Source of the DNA: Misgurnus anguillicaudatus
Taxonomy: Eukaryota; Chordata; Actinopteri; Cypriniformes; Cobitidae
Assembly: GCF_027580225.2 (NCBI RefSeq)
Contig: NC_073358.2
Span: 51,569,501-51,633,500, forward strand
Reading direction: 5' to 3'
Length of the DNA: 64,000 nucleotides
The notes under the pieces were generated by a model that saw nothing but the letters and a program-made list of their open reading frames with translations, was not told the DNA's origin and ran no database searches. A program made the position numbers and the translations under genes. Positions 48,412-60,846 of this stretch are shown here, piece after piece. Numbering within the stretch: position 1 is the stretch's first letter; each line of letters starts with the position of its first letter.

Positions 48412-49230
48412 TAACATTAAAACATGCCCAAAAAGGTCAGTGAAACCACAACAGACAATGTTAAGAGATTGAAAAGCTATTTTCATTTAAATTGCTAGTA
48501 ATCTACTGGATCCTACAGTATGAATAAACATATTTACAAGATTTACTATTTAGAAATTTAGAATTTATGTTTTAATTCTATTCAACATGCTTAAACACAT
48601 TATTGTTTAATGTACATTAAACGTGCCTGTATTGACATTTAAGTACAAAACAATATCAGCTTTGAGTGAACTAGTTATCAGATGTTTAAATGAATAACAT
48701 GACTCCAAACAATGGACCTTTTCCTATATCATATGTATCATATATGTGAACAAAGTTATTTATTATGTTATTTATACACACTTCACTTTGATGAAAAAAA
48801 AAATGGTGCAATTTGATTTTCTGTGTGCAGGTTTAGCCACTGGTAAAACTCTAATGGGCATGACTGCTCTCCATTCAGAGGGCTTATGTGTTCTCATGTC
48901 TCACCAGCATATGGCCAGTAAGATGATTTCAGTGTAATACTGTTTAAAGTATCTATTAGCCTACCATGTGTATTTTATATAAAATTAAATATTTAATATT
49001 GTTTTTCATAATTAAGGACATAAACACTTATGTTAGGTTCGTACAAGAAAAATATTTTCTTACATAATATCGCCAACAATACTCTTAGGTGGCTAAACAG
49101 ATCCTATCTAAGCCATCATCTGTGTCCATATTCCAGTTTATTGTTAAAACAAGCTTTTGACAGGCAGATAAAAAACAGCTACAATCAACACTATTAAAAC
49201 CGTACTTGTGTGTGGCACTTATACAGACTT
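48412..49230. other. intergenic stretch, nothing certain
   Basis: An exon-like piece at about 48830-48938 follows TGTGTGCAG and encodes TLMGMTALHSEGLCVLMSHQ, but I do not recognise it and no partner exon is seen. Confidence 0.35.
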
Positions 49231-50514
49231 ACTGGGTGCATCCCAATTCAGGGGCTGTGGCCTTCCAAGGCCGTATATGAAGGCAAATGACATCACCGAG
49301 CCGTGACGAAGGCTATCACAATTCGAAGGTACCTTCATATAAAAGCCTCTTACTGTGGCCTTTTCCCCTGAAACCGAGACTTTGGGCTGTAACGATATAT
49401 AGCTTGTCCCATTAAAAAGACCTGCCTGATTATGCATCGCGATTCAGTGTTTCATGCACAGCTTGTGTGTGTACTTTGGCGTTTTGGTCAGTAAGAAGTC
49501 CTTATCAATCTAAAATCATTATGAGTCGGAGTCGTTTATAACGTGCATTTTAAAAAGCAACGCTCGTTAAACAAAATCATTCAAAATATTCTTTATTATC
49601 ATGAAAATACCTGAAACTATTTGAAGAACAGCAATATAAATATTCCTGTAGACATTTTCTGGAATAGCGTTTGCAATGCTAGCCTACTTCTTCTTTGGCA
49701 CAAAGGGAGTTTCTGCACGAGAGCGCCCCCTGGCATTTGGATGTGGCGGCATTTCACCGTAATTCATGCAAATTCATTAATTGAGAAAACGCGCATTTGC
49801 ACGATAAATCTTTACAGCCCTACCGAGGATCCATAAATGTATCCTTCACAGCCTTGGCTATCCCAAAATTCAATATGAAGTCTGGGTATTTTGAAATAAA
49901 CATTCAAAACTGTAGTTAAATAAAAGTGTATATTTTGCTAATTAAAGGTCCTTGTGTCTGTTTTACTATTATAAATTATGTTTTAGTGATGTTAATTAAT
50001 ATTATTGCTGCAATGTTGTGTGTTGCGTTTTGCATTTGTATATTTCTAAGGTTGGTGAATTTTACATACTGTTGGATAGTTTAATCTGCATCAATGTGTT
50101 ATATTTTCTAAAGTAAAATAAAAAAATCTGCCACCATATTTATTTTTAAAAGTCTGATAGGTCTCAGCTTTTGTGTCCCAGTGACAAGCGTAGTTGGCGG
50201 GAAAAGCAAGTGATGCCCCCGTAGGCTAGACTGTCTCATTTCATTTCACTTTGTGGTGTTTATCCCTTATGCAACAAAAATATATTTCTCAATATATTAC
50301 ATGACAATATATTTCATGTGTCTCCATATATTGTGAAATTTACATAGTAATATATATCATGATATATTATATAAGAATATATTATATATATGTAAGTGAT
50401 ATATTGCAATATATTATACAATACTGCAATTATTGCCGTTTTCATATATTGAGTAAATACATCTCATTATACTATTTAATATATCCCATAATATATTGGA
50501 AATATATGTAGTAA

Positions 50515-51430
50515 TATGTTGATACATATATTCTAAATGTATGTAATATATTGATACACATATTCTATATGTATGTAATATATTGATACATATATTCTAA
50601 ATGTATGTAATATATTGCAGTATATATTGGTAATATATGGAGTAATATGTTGATACATATATTCTAAATGTATGTAATATATTGCAGTATATATTGCCAA
50701 TATATGGAGTAATATGTTGATACATATATTCTTAATGTATGTAATATATTGATACATATATTCTTAATGTATGTAATATATTGATACATATATTCTAAAT
50801 GTGTGTAATATATTACAGAATATATTGGCAATATATGGAGTAATATGTTGATACACATATTCTAAATGTATGTAATATATTGCAGTATATATTGCCAATA
50901 TATGGAGTAATATGTTGATACATATATTCTTAATGTATGTAATATATTGATACATATATTCTTAATGTATGTAATATATTGATACATATATTCTAAATGT
51001 ATGTAATATATTACAGAATATATTGGCAATATATGGAGTAATATATTGATACATATATTCTAAATGTATGTAATATATTGATACATATATTCTAAATGCA
51101 TGTAATATATTGCAGTACATATTGGCAATATATGGAGTAATATGTTGATACATATATTCTAAATGTATGTAATATATTGCAGTATATATTGGCAATACAT
51201 GGAGTAATATGTTGATACATATATTCTAAATGTATGTAATATATTTCAGTATATATTTGCAATATATGGAGTAATATGTTGATAAATATATTCTAAATGT
51301 ATGTAATATATTGCAGTATATATTGGCAATATATGGAGTAATATGTTGATACATATATTCTAAATGTATGCAATATATTGCAGTATATTGTAAAATACAT
51401 GAGTAATATGTTGATATATATATTCTATAT
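50515..51430. repeat. AT-rich satellite, 67-bp and 32-bp modules
   Basis: The unit GATACATATATTCTAAATGT then ATGTAATATATTGCAGTATA, TATTGGCAATATATGGAGTA, ATATGTT recurs with shorter 32-bp forms (GATACATATATTCTAAATGT, ATGTAATATATT). The open frames across it on the minus strand are products of the repetition. Confidence 0.92.
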
Positions 51431-51749
51431 ATATGTAATTTATTGGAGTATATTGATAAATATAAATAATTGTCGCTTTTAATATATTGTACGTGAATAC
51501 AATATATGTGTTTATATATATCTCAAAATATATGCAATATTATATTCATAAACATCCGCCATATTGTAGTCCGATTGATATGCAAAAATGTATTAACAAT
51601 ATATGTACAGATATAGTGGCACATGCATGTTTACTATATGGTAGAATGTATTTTAAATAACATGTAAAATTATATAGAAATATATACATAAAAATATGTA
51701 CACACATTTATACCACATATTAACACAGACTAATGGATAATCTATTATT

Positions 51750-52930
51750 TTCTTTTCATCAGGCACACATACTAAAACCAATTTGAGGTAGAGAGCTAAA
51801 CAGACCTAGTACAACCACAAGAGGTTTTGCACATGGTCAGACAATGTGATTTGCTTTACATTACATAAATGTCTTGCATTACATTTACATAAATTACATG
51901 TTAAAAGAGTGACATTAAACAGAAAATATACAAAATATAAATTAAAGCAATTTAAATGACCAATGTCTATTTATTTCAAACTTCAGCAGTGCCGTTATAC
52001 AGTTAAAAATACAATACAAACAAAATGCACAGACAAAAATAGATAAATAAATAATAAACAAACTTTCAAGGAGCTTGGCAACATGGAAAAGCAAAGAAAT
52101 AAATTGCCAAAAGAACAGGCCTTTATCCTGGTTAGGAGTCCATCTTGGCTCTTCACTGATTTAAATGATTTATATATGCTTTTGCACTTCACCTGGTGTC
52201 TTAGCTCGCATATTCTACTGTTGATGGATTTTCTAACATCAGCTTTGGCCGTGGAAACTGGTTTAAAACAGCATCTGTGGAACAAAACAACAATGATTAC
52301 TCTCTCCCTTCTCACTCCTTCCCCTCTGATTCACAAAAATCTCTCCTGGAAGACATGCAATCAAAACTGGAAAGCACCACCTCTGAAAACTATGTACCTT
52401 GTAAAGCTTGAAGTTTTTCCTGGGTTGAGAGCATGCCAACGATCAGTCTCCTTCTCGAGTTTTACCTGTGGTTGGCAAACAACTTTTAGGTGCAGTACCG
52501 CCACCTACTGATTAGGAGTATGAGTTAGGACTATAGGTCAGGACCTATCAGCCTCCTTGTTGTTAGTGTCTCTTACGTGTCCTGTCCTCTCCTTGCGCCT
52601 TAATCAGTGTGCAACACTTCTATACAATGTCCTTTGCTTAACCCACTATTCTACAGTTCAACAATTACTGCAAAATTTACATCTTCATTATACCTAACAT
52701 TTTTACACAATTCTTGAAACTATGCCTCATATTCTCAAAACAGTAAAGACGATTCCATAAAGTCTCACACAATACTCCAAACATCATATTTTCAGGTCAA
52801 AATGAAGCTCTACACTCAAAACCATTCACTCTTACTGAAATACCAAACTTTTCCATCAGACAACACACACAAGCTTTCAAAAACACACACACTACAACAT
52901 AGTATTACACACTGGTGCAATCAATTCAAA
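51750..52930. other. inner part of the large element, not assigned
   Basis: Open frames on both strands (52083-52511 plus, 51995-52315 minus) overlap each other. Neither shows a domain I recognise. GGTGCAGTACCGCCACCTAC near 52490 resembles a common fish repeat end. Confidence 0.4.
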
Positions 52931-52935
52931 ACAAT

Positions 52936-53946
52936 ATATGAAGAGTTTGGTTCCAAAACGCAATAAATCCATTTTGACAAATTTTGGTAAAAACGTGTTT
53001 TCTATACCAAGAAAGTGACAAGACGAAAACAACTATTTTCTGTTACAAACTTTCACACAGCATCTTTAGGTTATAAAAACATAAAAAATTCAAATCCATA
53101 AGTTGATTTTCAAAGATTTATTATAAAAACGGATTATTTTTTCCACAAAATGCAATAAATCCATGACAAGTTTTTATTCAAAATGCTATAAATCTATTGA
53201 ATCAATAGCCTTTATAAATGTGCATTCATCTTTGCCATGTTATATTCATTTAGTTGACTAGTTGTTCACACTAATTAAAAATATAAACATTAATGTCATT
53301 AATCAAAACACTTACTTTGTCATATTAAGAAGCTGTCATTGCGGTTATAACTTGACGTCGTCGCTTAACGTCTTTCACAGAGATCAGCTGTAAAATGTTT
53401 TTGGTCCTGCTCGATTTTCGTTGACTTTGAGTAAAATTATGTACAGTTTTTCATAAGATCCTCTGGGGTCAATGTGTTAGCATGAGAAGCTTGATGCTGT
53501 CTGGAGAACAAGCAACCGAGTGCCTCTCAGGGAAAATATTAGATGCTGATGGCTTACGTTTCTTTCCCATCACAGAAAACCATCACAGGTTTATCAATGC
53601 AATTAAAGTATTATTTTGTTTTGTTTGTTGATCACAAAGTACAAAGTAGATGAGGAAAACTAGGACTCCATGTACTCAGCGCGCCGCCATGTTTGTTTAC
53701 ATTGCGTGAATTTATTCATTCATTGCTGTAGGATTTATTGCGTTCTGTAAAAAAGGGGGAGTGGCGTTTATCGCATTTTGGGAAAAAAGGGAGAAAATAT
53801 GACAGAATAACACGGCGGATATTGGATTTTGCGTAAAATTAAGAATTTACTTTTAACTACTGACCTGATATAATACTGATTTTGGCAGTAACTCATTTTT
53901 TTCAAAAATGGCGTTTATCGCGTTTTGGAACCAAACTCTTCATATC
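52936..53946. mobile_element. MITE, ends TATGAAGAGTTTGGTTCC
   Basis: TATGAAGAGTTTGGTTCCAA and inverted TTGGAACCAAACTCTTCATA bound 1011 bp, with AAAACGC/GCGTTTT subterminal blocks. It resembles, with longer interior, the fold-backs at 38692 and 45712. Confidence 0.8.
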
Positions 53947-54429
53947 CAAAACTGGTAAGTTGCTTGTGGTTCTCCCCCTCAAAAACCTTTTCACATGACC
54001 AAAAAGACACAATCAATGTATGCATTTGCTAATAAAATGTTTTATTCATTAATGTGCTATACACAGCACAACTGTAATGTTTTTTTATTATTTCGCCTCA
54101 ACATCCCGTCATAGTTCTGGGTCAGGCCAGAGAATCTCATCCACATCACAGACTATATTGATCTACTGATATGATGATCTGTATGGAAGGCAATTTGATG
54201 CATTTCTTTATTCCAGTAGCATAGTCCAACAGTGTATGCACACTAAAGTTACTGTACAGAACAGTCTTACTGTAAGTACATCTCTCTGTTTTCTTCCCTG
54301 AAGGCTCTGAAGATGGAGGCAACAGTGAAGCGACTCAAATTAGGCTTTACTCGTTTCTCCGCTTCCCTCATAGTCATGGACCAGGACATGGTCAACTAAA
54401 GTGGCTTGAATTTCATCTGAGACTGCTTG

Positions 54430-54870
54430 TCACCTTGCCCTTCATCTCCCTCCTCCTCTTTCACCACGTCCTCCTCCTCTTCCTACTCCTTCACTAAGTC
54501 CTCTTCCTCCTTCGTCATGTCCTCCTCCTTTCCCTCCTCCTCTCCCTCATCCTATTCCTCTCCCTCCTCCTCCTAGACCTATTTCTTCATGTCCCCTCCC
54601 TCCTCGTCCCCTCCCTCCTCCTTTACCACGTCCTCCTTCTTTCCCTACTCTTCTGCCTCCTCCTCTTCCTTTCCCTCCTCCTCTTCTGCCTCCTCCTCGA
54701 CCTATTTCTTCATTATGTCCTCTCCCTCCTTCTTCACCACGTCCTCCTTCTTTCCCTCCTCTTCTGCCTCCTCCTCCTCGACCTATTTCTTCATCATGTC
54801 CTCTCCCTTCTCCTTCACCATGTCCTCTTTCTCCTCCTCCACCTATTCCTTCATTTCTCTGTGGATCTAT
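54430..54870. repeat. TCC-rich polypyrimidine tract
   Basis: CCTCCTCCT-type repetition over about 440 bp with variant units such as CACGTCCTCCTTCTTTCCCT. The Ser/Pro-rich open frame on the plus strand is a low-complexity artefact. Confidence 0.85.
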
Positions 54871-55106
54871 TGTTCCAAAGCTCAGTGAACAGATTCAGGC
54901 CCCATCTGATTGATGTATGTTCAATTTTGACTTTTAGTGTTTTCACCTTGGTAATTGCTTGCTAATTGAGCCTAAGCTGTGCTGACTTGAGTGAACAGCA
55001 TTGAATGCTAGTGCTTTCCATATGACCAGATGATGTAAGCACTGAGAAATGTAAGGATTTGTGTGTAGAGTTTTGAAGTAACAGTTCACCAAAACTGACT
55101 CATGTG

Positions 55107-55330
55107 TTAAAGGCGGAGTCCACGATGTTTGAAAAACGCATTAGAAAAGGAGACGGGCCGACTACCAAAACACACTTATAGCCAATCAAATCAAATCAAA
55201 TGCCGGGTTGCGTATGTGTGGGGCGGGTCTATCAACAGAAGGTCCAGATTCTATTGCGGTAGGGGCGTGTTTCTTTAGGTGATTTCAAATATCAACATTG
55301 GCTTTCAAACATCATGGACTCCGCCTTTAA
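55107..55330. mobile_element. TTAA MITE, copy 3
   Basis: Same ends and orientation as copy 2 (43086-43309), with few differences, bounded by TTAA. Confidence 0.9.
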
Positions 55331-55344
55331 CCCAGGTTATTTAA

Positions 55345-55800
55345 TATTCCATAGTATATTTAAAGTGCTTTATGTTCACACACAAATTTTGTACTTAATA
55401 TACTAAAAATTCATCCTTAGTACTTCTTAAGATGTTCTTAAGATCATCTAAGTGTACTTCACTGTGCTATTTTGAGACACTAATGAACTAAATATGAACT
55501 AAAATGTGCTAAAAATGTATTTAAAAAATTTATTTAGGTACCACTTGTAGTAAACTTGAACCCATCGTTGTATAAAAGTTGTGTTCAAGTTTAATACAAG
55601 TGTTAACTAAATAATTTTTTTAATACAGAGATAGTATGTTAAAAGTGCATTTTAGTTCATATTCATGATGCCTCAAAATACCACAGTGAATAATCTTAAG
55701 AACATCTTACAGCTGTCTCAGCAACAATGCAATTCTACAGACAAGTCTGTAGAATTGCATTGTTGCTGAGACAGATGTAAGATGTTCTTAAGATTATTAG
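55345..55800. repeat. imperfect fold-back with a perfect inner hairpin
   Basis: Inner arms of about 50 bp (CAGCAACAATGCAATTCTAC, AGAC...GTCT) meet at 55743. Further out, AAGATGTTCTTAAGATCATC pairs with blocks near 55685, and the AGTTCATATT / AATATGAACT segments also pair. Confidence 0.75.
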
Positions 55801-56859
55801 TTATTAGATAATAATATTCAAAGATTTTAACATTAATTTACATTAATTCTGCATATAAAAAAACTTTTTTGAATTTTTAAACTAAAACACAGCAAAAAAA
55901 AGTGACGCCTGAAAATGTGTTCTACAACTAATCAAGACAAGAGGTTTTCCTGAGATTTTTCCTCTAATGTTTCAGACCTGACCGGGTGAGGATGTAGTTT
56001 GTCTTACCTCCTTTAAACTCATCATCTCTCTTGTCTGCTTCGCAAACCCTGCATTGCACAAAACATGTTAATCTAAAGAAGCCAATAATGATCGAGTCAA
56101 AATAAGATTAACATTATTATTTAGAAACTTTCTTTAGTCTGGTCATGTTTTCATAAGCTAAGTCACTCGCGTGGCGTCACCTTTTGAATGCGGTTGTGCT
56201 CAGATGAACGCAAAGACGTGCGTGGTCATGGATACGTTTGTGCACGAGTCAATGCGACTGCTTCGTCGCTTTTGCAAGCGTAAATTGGGTAATTACATTG
56301 CATATACATCTGTTTTTGCAGCGATTATCTTTGTATAGGAATACACTAGTTAACTGCTCAAATTTAAACTTGAGATTTACACCGGACACAAAAGATTTAC
56401 ACTGGGGCATGTGCCCCAGTAAAAGGGATCTAGCGACGCCCCTGCATATATTGCAGTATATTAAATCATATAAAGACAAACTATTACATGGAAAAACATA
56501 GTGCCCTTTTTGGTCTTGGTTCCAATATATTTTGTATCAATATATACATGTATGGTCTATTCATATACTGCAATATAATGGAAAATATACATATTAAATC
56601 CTATATATGGGAATATACTGCCTAATATATTACATTATATTTTCTATGCATATATTACAATATATTGGGAAATATTAATATTAAATCCGATATACGGGAA
56701 TATATTGCCTAATATATTACATTATATTTTCCAATATACTGCAGTATATTTTTGTTGCATAAGGGTAGAGGCTGCTGCCTTCAAATATTGAGCCTTGCCT
56801 TCAAAGTCCGCGGCCTTAAAAGGATCCAGTCCCTGAATTGGGATGCACCCTCAGTTTGT

Positions 56860-58190
56860 TCAAACTAAACCAGTTCTCACCCAGCAGTCATTGGCCAGTT
56901 TACTGAACTACAGTCATATTAACCAATTATACTCAAAGCAACATGACGAGTCAACCAATACAATTAGGTAACACTTTATTTCGATAGTCCACTTTAGACA
57001 TTTTACTAATTATAAGTAACTTTGCAACTACTTATCCTACCAATCTTTACAGTATTAGTAGACTGTCTGCTTAATATCTATTCACACTTTATTGTGATGA
57101 TCCCTCAACAGACATTCAACTGACTATAAGTATATTTGCAGGTGCATGTCAACTTATTCCACTAACCCTAACCTCTTCCATAACCCTAACAGTCTACTAA
57201 CACTCTAAGGACAGTTAGACAGTTGAAATATAGTTGCAAATTAGTGAAAGTTGGTTGACATAGTTGAAAAGTTATTTATAGTTGTATTAGTATTAAGTGT
57301 AACCTACAATTTATTTCAGTGTGGTAACATATTAAATGGGATGTTGTGTGTACCATATTGTAGACAAAACAATAATCATTGTGAACTTTCTCCTTTAAAG
57401 AAATAGAAAATAAATCTAATAATACTTAAAATAATACAAAATCAAATATACTTTAAAATGTTTTCCCAACAAAGATTATTGAAGAAATTATTTTCTTCAA
57501 TTCATTTTGTGTATCTTGTATCCTGAATAAGATTAGACATCAATACTGTCAGGTTGCTTTAGAAACATTTGATGAAACCAAAATTTAACAGAAAATACAT
57601 ATAAACAAGATCATGTTTATTTACTAAAACAAGTGTAACACAAAAATCTATCTTGTTCTGTTCTGTTACTTTTGAGCCACCTGTGTGTTACTTTCGTCCC
57701 TGCTGACAGAGTCTAAGGCCATTTTGTTTCCAAAATTTCACCTGGAATTCATAGTCCACACTTGAGTTACTGATCACAGCAAAAATATATCTGTCTAAAA
57801 CATTATCTTTTAAAATTAAGTTTTTCTGGAAAATGGTACTTTCGCCCCTGCTCACCCCTACTGTGAGTCTCTACAGTACAATGTTGGTTACTGTGAGTTT
57901 CTACAGTACATTGCTGGTTACTGTGAATCTTTGCAGGATATTTTATTCACTGTGACTTTCTACAGCACATACCTTTTTACTGTGATTTTTACAGTTTTAA
58001 AACACTACTGTGATTTCACACTGAATATACTGTAATCCACTGTGAAGTTTATTAAAGTTATTTGCTGTGCACGAACACAGTTAAGTACTGTAGATTTCAC
58101 AGGCATTTTTTACAGTGCAGCATTGGATGCTGAATACTAAATGACTAATACATGGATATAAATGAACCTTTGCACTGAACAAAAGTTCAA
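56860..58190. other. intergenic stretch with ACTGTGA-type short repeats
   Basis: No exons seen. At 57855-58110 a degenerate repeat of about 32-36 bp (TTACTGTGAGTCTCTACAGT type) occurs, possibly part of a MITE ending in TTTTTTACAGTG. Confidence 0.45.
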
Positions 58191-58535
58191 TTAAAGGCAT
58201 CTGTGCGACGTCACTTTTTGTTGATGTTTGAACTGTTTTCAAACAAATGGAGTGTAGCTAACTCCTCCCCCTCCCTCTCCCTTCCGTGCTTTCGTGAACG
58301 CGCCCAACCCCCACCCCCAAATCCTTCTTGTTGTTTATTGGCTGGAACACTGTTATGTTTCGTGGTGCTAGGTTTGGCCACTGTGTTGTTATTGCTGTTT
58401 GTGGAGCCTGGGCTGTCTACAGAGATCGTGTTTTTACAGTTTGATCAGGGGACAGGTAGCAAGCAGATAGTGAGGAGATGTAACAAAAAATGTTTTATGG
58501 TCTAAAATGCGTGATTTCGCTTAGAGCACCTTTAA
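58191..58535. mobile_element. TTAA-flanked fish repeat
   Basis: TTAAAGGCATCTGTGCGACG and AGAGCACCTTTAA bound the element. The interior TTTATTGGCTGGAACACTGT and GTTTGATCAGGGGACAGGTA is typical of a common teleost repeat. The 100-residue frame is not a gene. Confidence 0.6.
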
Positions 58536-58575
58536 TTGTATTCCAGTTACATATGATATATACACTAATATATAT

Positions 58576-59209
58576 TAGTGATGCACCGAGTATTTATTGG
58601 CCGATTTTTGATGAATTTGAGACCATCGGCATATCGGCAATAGCACGAGAAAGGCCGATACAGATTGTTTATTAAATTAACTGCATAAAGGCAATGAATT
58701 GCATGTCTGTCTGGTGCACTATACTTAAGCACCGACAGAAAACCTTTGTTGAGCTGGCTCAAATGTCTTGGACAATAAAAGAAACAATCTGCACTTTAGT
58801 GGGGAAAAGAAGTCCAACTTTTTTTGAAGTAGCAATATTTATACTCTGTTTAAAGCAATAGCACTGGCATTATTTATGTTTATTAAAGAAATCCATTATA
58901 TGTTAAAAAAACGAGTTAATGTTGTTAATAAAAGAAATGCTGAATAGCAAAAACCATATTTGAAGGTTGTCATGTTCTCGTATTATATTTGTTTTAGCTT
59001 AATTTATGCCTCTCTTATTATGTTGGTCAGTTGAATGTTAATTAGATCCAATCCATGTTCAGTAAAAATAATTTGATGCAGGAATAAACTAGCTAATAGA
59101 CCAACTGTATAGTATTATATACAAGTGTTTAATATCGGCATCGGTATCGGCCAGAAGTTGTCTGTTTAAATCGGTATCGGCCCAAAAAAATCCTATCGGT
59201 GCATCCCTA
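58576..59209. mobile_element. hAT-like MITE, ends TAGKGATGCACCGA
   Basis: TAGTGATGCACCGAG and inverted TCGGTGCATCCCTA bound 634 bp, with ATCGGCATATCGGC / GGCATCGGTATCGGCC subterminal repeats. The termini fit a known fish hAT family type. The 8-bp flanks are AT-rich and do not match exactly. Confidence 0.75.
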
Positions 59210-59469
59210 CATATATATAATCCTGTAAATCAACTTTGAAATTGTCCAAATGAAGTCCATAGCAATATATATTACTAATAATAAATACATTTGTTTATAT
59301 ATATTTACACTAGGAAATTATATACTATTTTCATGGAACATGATCTTTACTTAATATCCTAAATATTTGGCATTAAAAAATCTATAATTTTGATCCATAT
59401 ACAGTAATGTATGGTTGGCTATTGCTAGAAATACACAAAAAAATGGTCACTAAAAGCTTGTAATCATAC

Positions 59470-59545
59470 AGTAGGGGAACCATTTTAGTGCTATATAGCA
59501 TATATGAAGAACCAGAATTGGTGCTATAGCACCACTTATGGTAGC
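59470..59545. repeat. fragment related to the palindrome at 25688
   Basis: TTTTAGTGCTATATAGCA and GAAGAACCAGAATTGGTGCT match its arms. Confidence 0.45.
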
Positions 59546-59849
59546 CCTCACAGGTCCTTTTGATAGATTTGAGTAGAAACAAACACTTCATCTATTACAA
59601 CATTATTTTATTAATTCAGTAATATCTTATTATTCTATGTAGTTATTCTATTCATTACTTTCTTAAATGATCTTTTATTGGTGCTGTGTTGTCTTTTAAT
59701 GCTGATATGAATCTCTAACAATCTCCATTTCAAGGTTTTTATTAACGTTACGAGAATGTCTTTGTTATAATCCCACGTATTAAATCTGTTTCAAGTCAGA
59801 CGTCCGACCATCAACAAAGCAAAATTGCATTGAATGCAACTACTTTTGT

Positions 59850-60115
59850 CGAGGGCAGAAGCTGGCTTCAAAAACAGACGCATGAGTGCTGCCAACATTA
59901 CTTTACAGGACGCGGAAGGTCAGATTGTCAGTGCTCAACAATTTGACTTGAATGGCTGTTGTCCCAAAAGGAATCCTAAAGTTGTCTCACAAGAAAGCAA
60001 ACAAACACTTGCTGACAACCTGTCCAAGAGCAAAAACGACTGGAACCATGTCTTGTAGTCTGATGAGACAAAACTTAAACATAAACGTTTGGGATCAGAA
60101 GGTGTCCAGCATATG
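59850..60115 (+). pseudogene. Tc1-like transposase fragment A
   Basis: Frames encode AEAGFKNRRMSAANITLQ, EGQIVSAQ, GCCPKRNPK and, after a stop, SDETKL (the region around the second catalytic Asp of the DDE domain, W-x-V-L-x-SDE). At least one stop and frame changes are visible. Confidence 0.7.
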
Positions 60116-60169
60116 TGGTGATATCCAAATCGATTTGTTGATGTGTGCGGTGTATTGTCTGAGCACTGA

Positions 60170-60437
60170 CAATCTGACCTTCTTCATTTGTGACCTGTAA
60201 AGTAATGTTGGCAGCACTCATGCGTCTGTTTTTGAAGCCAGCTTCTGCTCTCGACACACAGCACAAGGACTCAACTTCTTTGATCCTGTTCCGAGTGAAA
60301 ATAGTCTTGGAAAACTTCTGTATTACTCTGGCCACTGTTATATTGACGTCATTCAACGTGAAGTAGAGAGCTGTAGTCCAAACCGGCCAAACCGTGTGAA
60401 AAGTGAATTCTGTTAAACAAAATATATCACTTGGCAT
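60170..60437 (-). pseudogene. Tc1-like transposase fragment B
   Basis: On the opposite strand, LNDVNITVARVIQKFSKT (N-terminal helix-turn-helix region) and NRRMSAANITLQVTNEEG overlap the segment of fragment A in inverted orientation. The remainder is missing. Confidence 0.65.
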
Positions 60438-60846
60438 TGAACTCTAACAGCAACAGCTTACACTTTATTTTAAGGCGTGACTGTTACATTGTAATTATAT
60501 ATTTAAGTACCAAGTAATAATCCTCAACAACATGTACTTACTGTAGGGTTGGGGTTAGGAATAAGGTTTGGTTTAGGATTAGTTGCATGTAATTATGCAT
60601 AATTAACTGTTATTACTATAATAATTACATGTAACGTGTGAAACAAAGACACTGTAAAATAAAGTGTTACCCAGCAACATTACACGCTAACTAAAGTCTG
60701 AAAACTGGTATCACAAAAAACGTGACCTTTAAGTTTTTTCATGGTAATTTTTTTGCATTGATAGTGTATGGGTGTATGATTTCTTTGGAAATATTTGTTA
60801 TTATTGCTATCTTTTGCAGAAGCCTTTAAGCAGATAGGGGTGTTTC

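Larger units (their letters stand above)
50262..56768. mobile_element. large inverted-ended element carrying satellite
   Basis: CCCTTATGCAACAAAAATAT at the left and its complement ATATTTTTGTTGCATAAGGG at the right, next to TA on both sides. Both ends continue into AT-rich ATATATT-type sequence. Between them lie a satellite, a pyrimidine tract, an hAT-free spacer and two MITEs. No transposase is recognised. Confidence 0.55.
49232..56853. mobile_element. pair of inverted ends enclosing 7.6 kb (outer element)
   Basis: GGGTGCATCCCAATTCAGGG at 49234 and its complement near 56832-56851, with paired GGCCTT/AAGGC blocks inside. The left part (about 1.0 kb) and right part (about 85 bp) would form the original element, later split by the insertion at 50262-56768. 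No matching target duplication was found. Confidence 0.55.

Noticed and set aside
48830..48938. P-loop ATPase exon (GLATGKT)
   Set aside because: The spacing is GxxxGKT, one residue short of a Walker A motif, and there is no neighbouring exon or hydrophobic strand.
50533..51195. Repetitive open frames (MYQYITYIKNICIN type) on the minus strand
   Set aside because: They arise from translating the AT-rich satellite; composition and period follow the DNA repeat, and there is no start context or domain.
50515..51430. CRISPR-like array
   Set aside because: The spacers are not unique; both parts of each unit repeat, as in a satellite, and the genome is a vertebrate.
52083..52511. 142-residue open frame as a gene
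   Set aside because: It overlaps an antisense frame, lacks recognisable motifs and lies inside a repeat-rich element.
54589..54888. Ser/Pro-rich 99-residue open frame
   Set aside because: It is a low-complexity TCC tract; the residues reflect the triplet repeat.
56005..56052. Short minus-strand exon between GCAATGCAG and GTAAGA
   Set aside because: The splice signals look plausible, but at about 45 nt with no partner exon or known peptide this is expected by chance.
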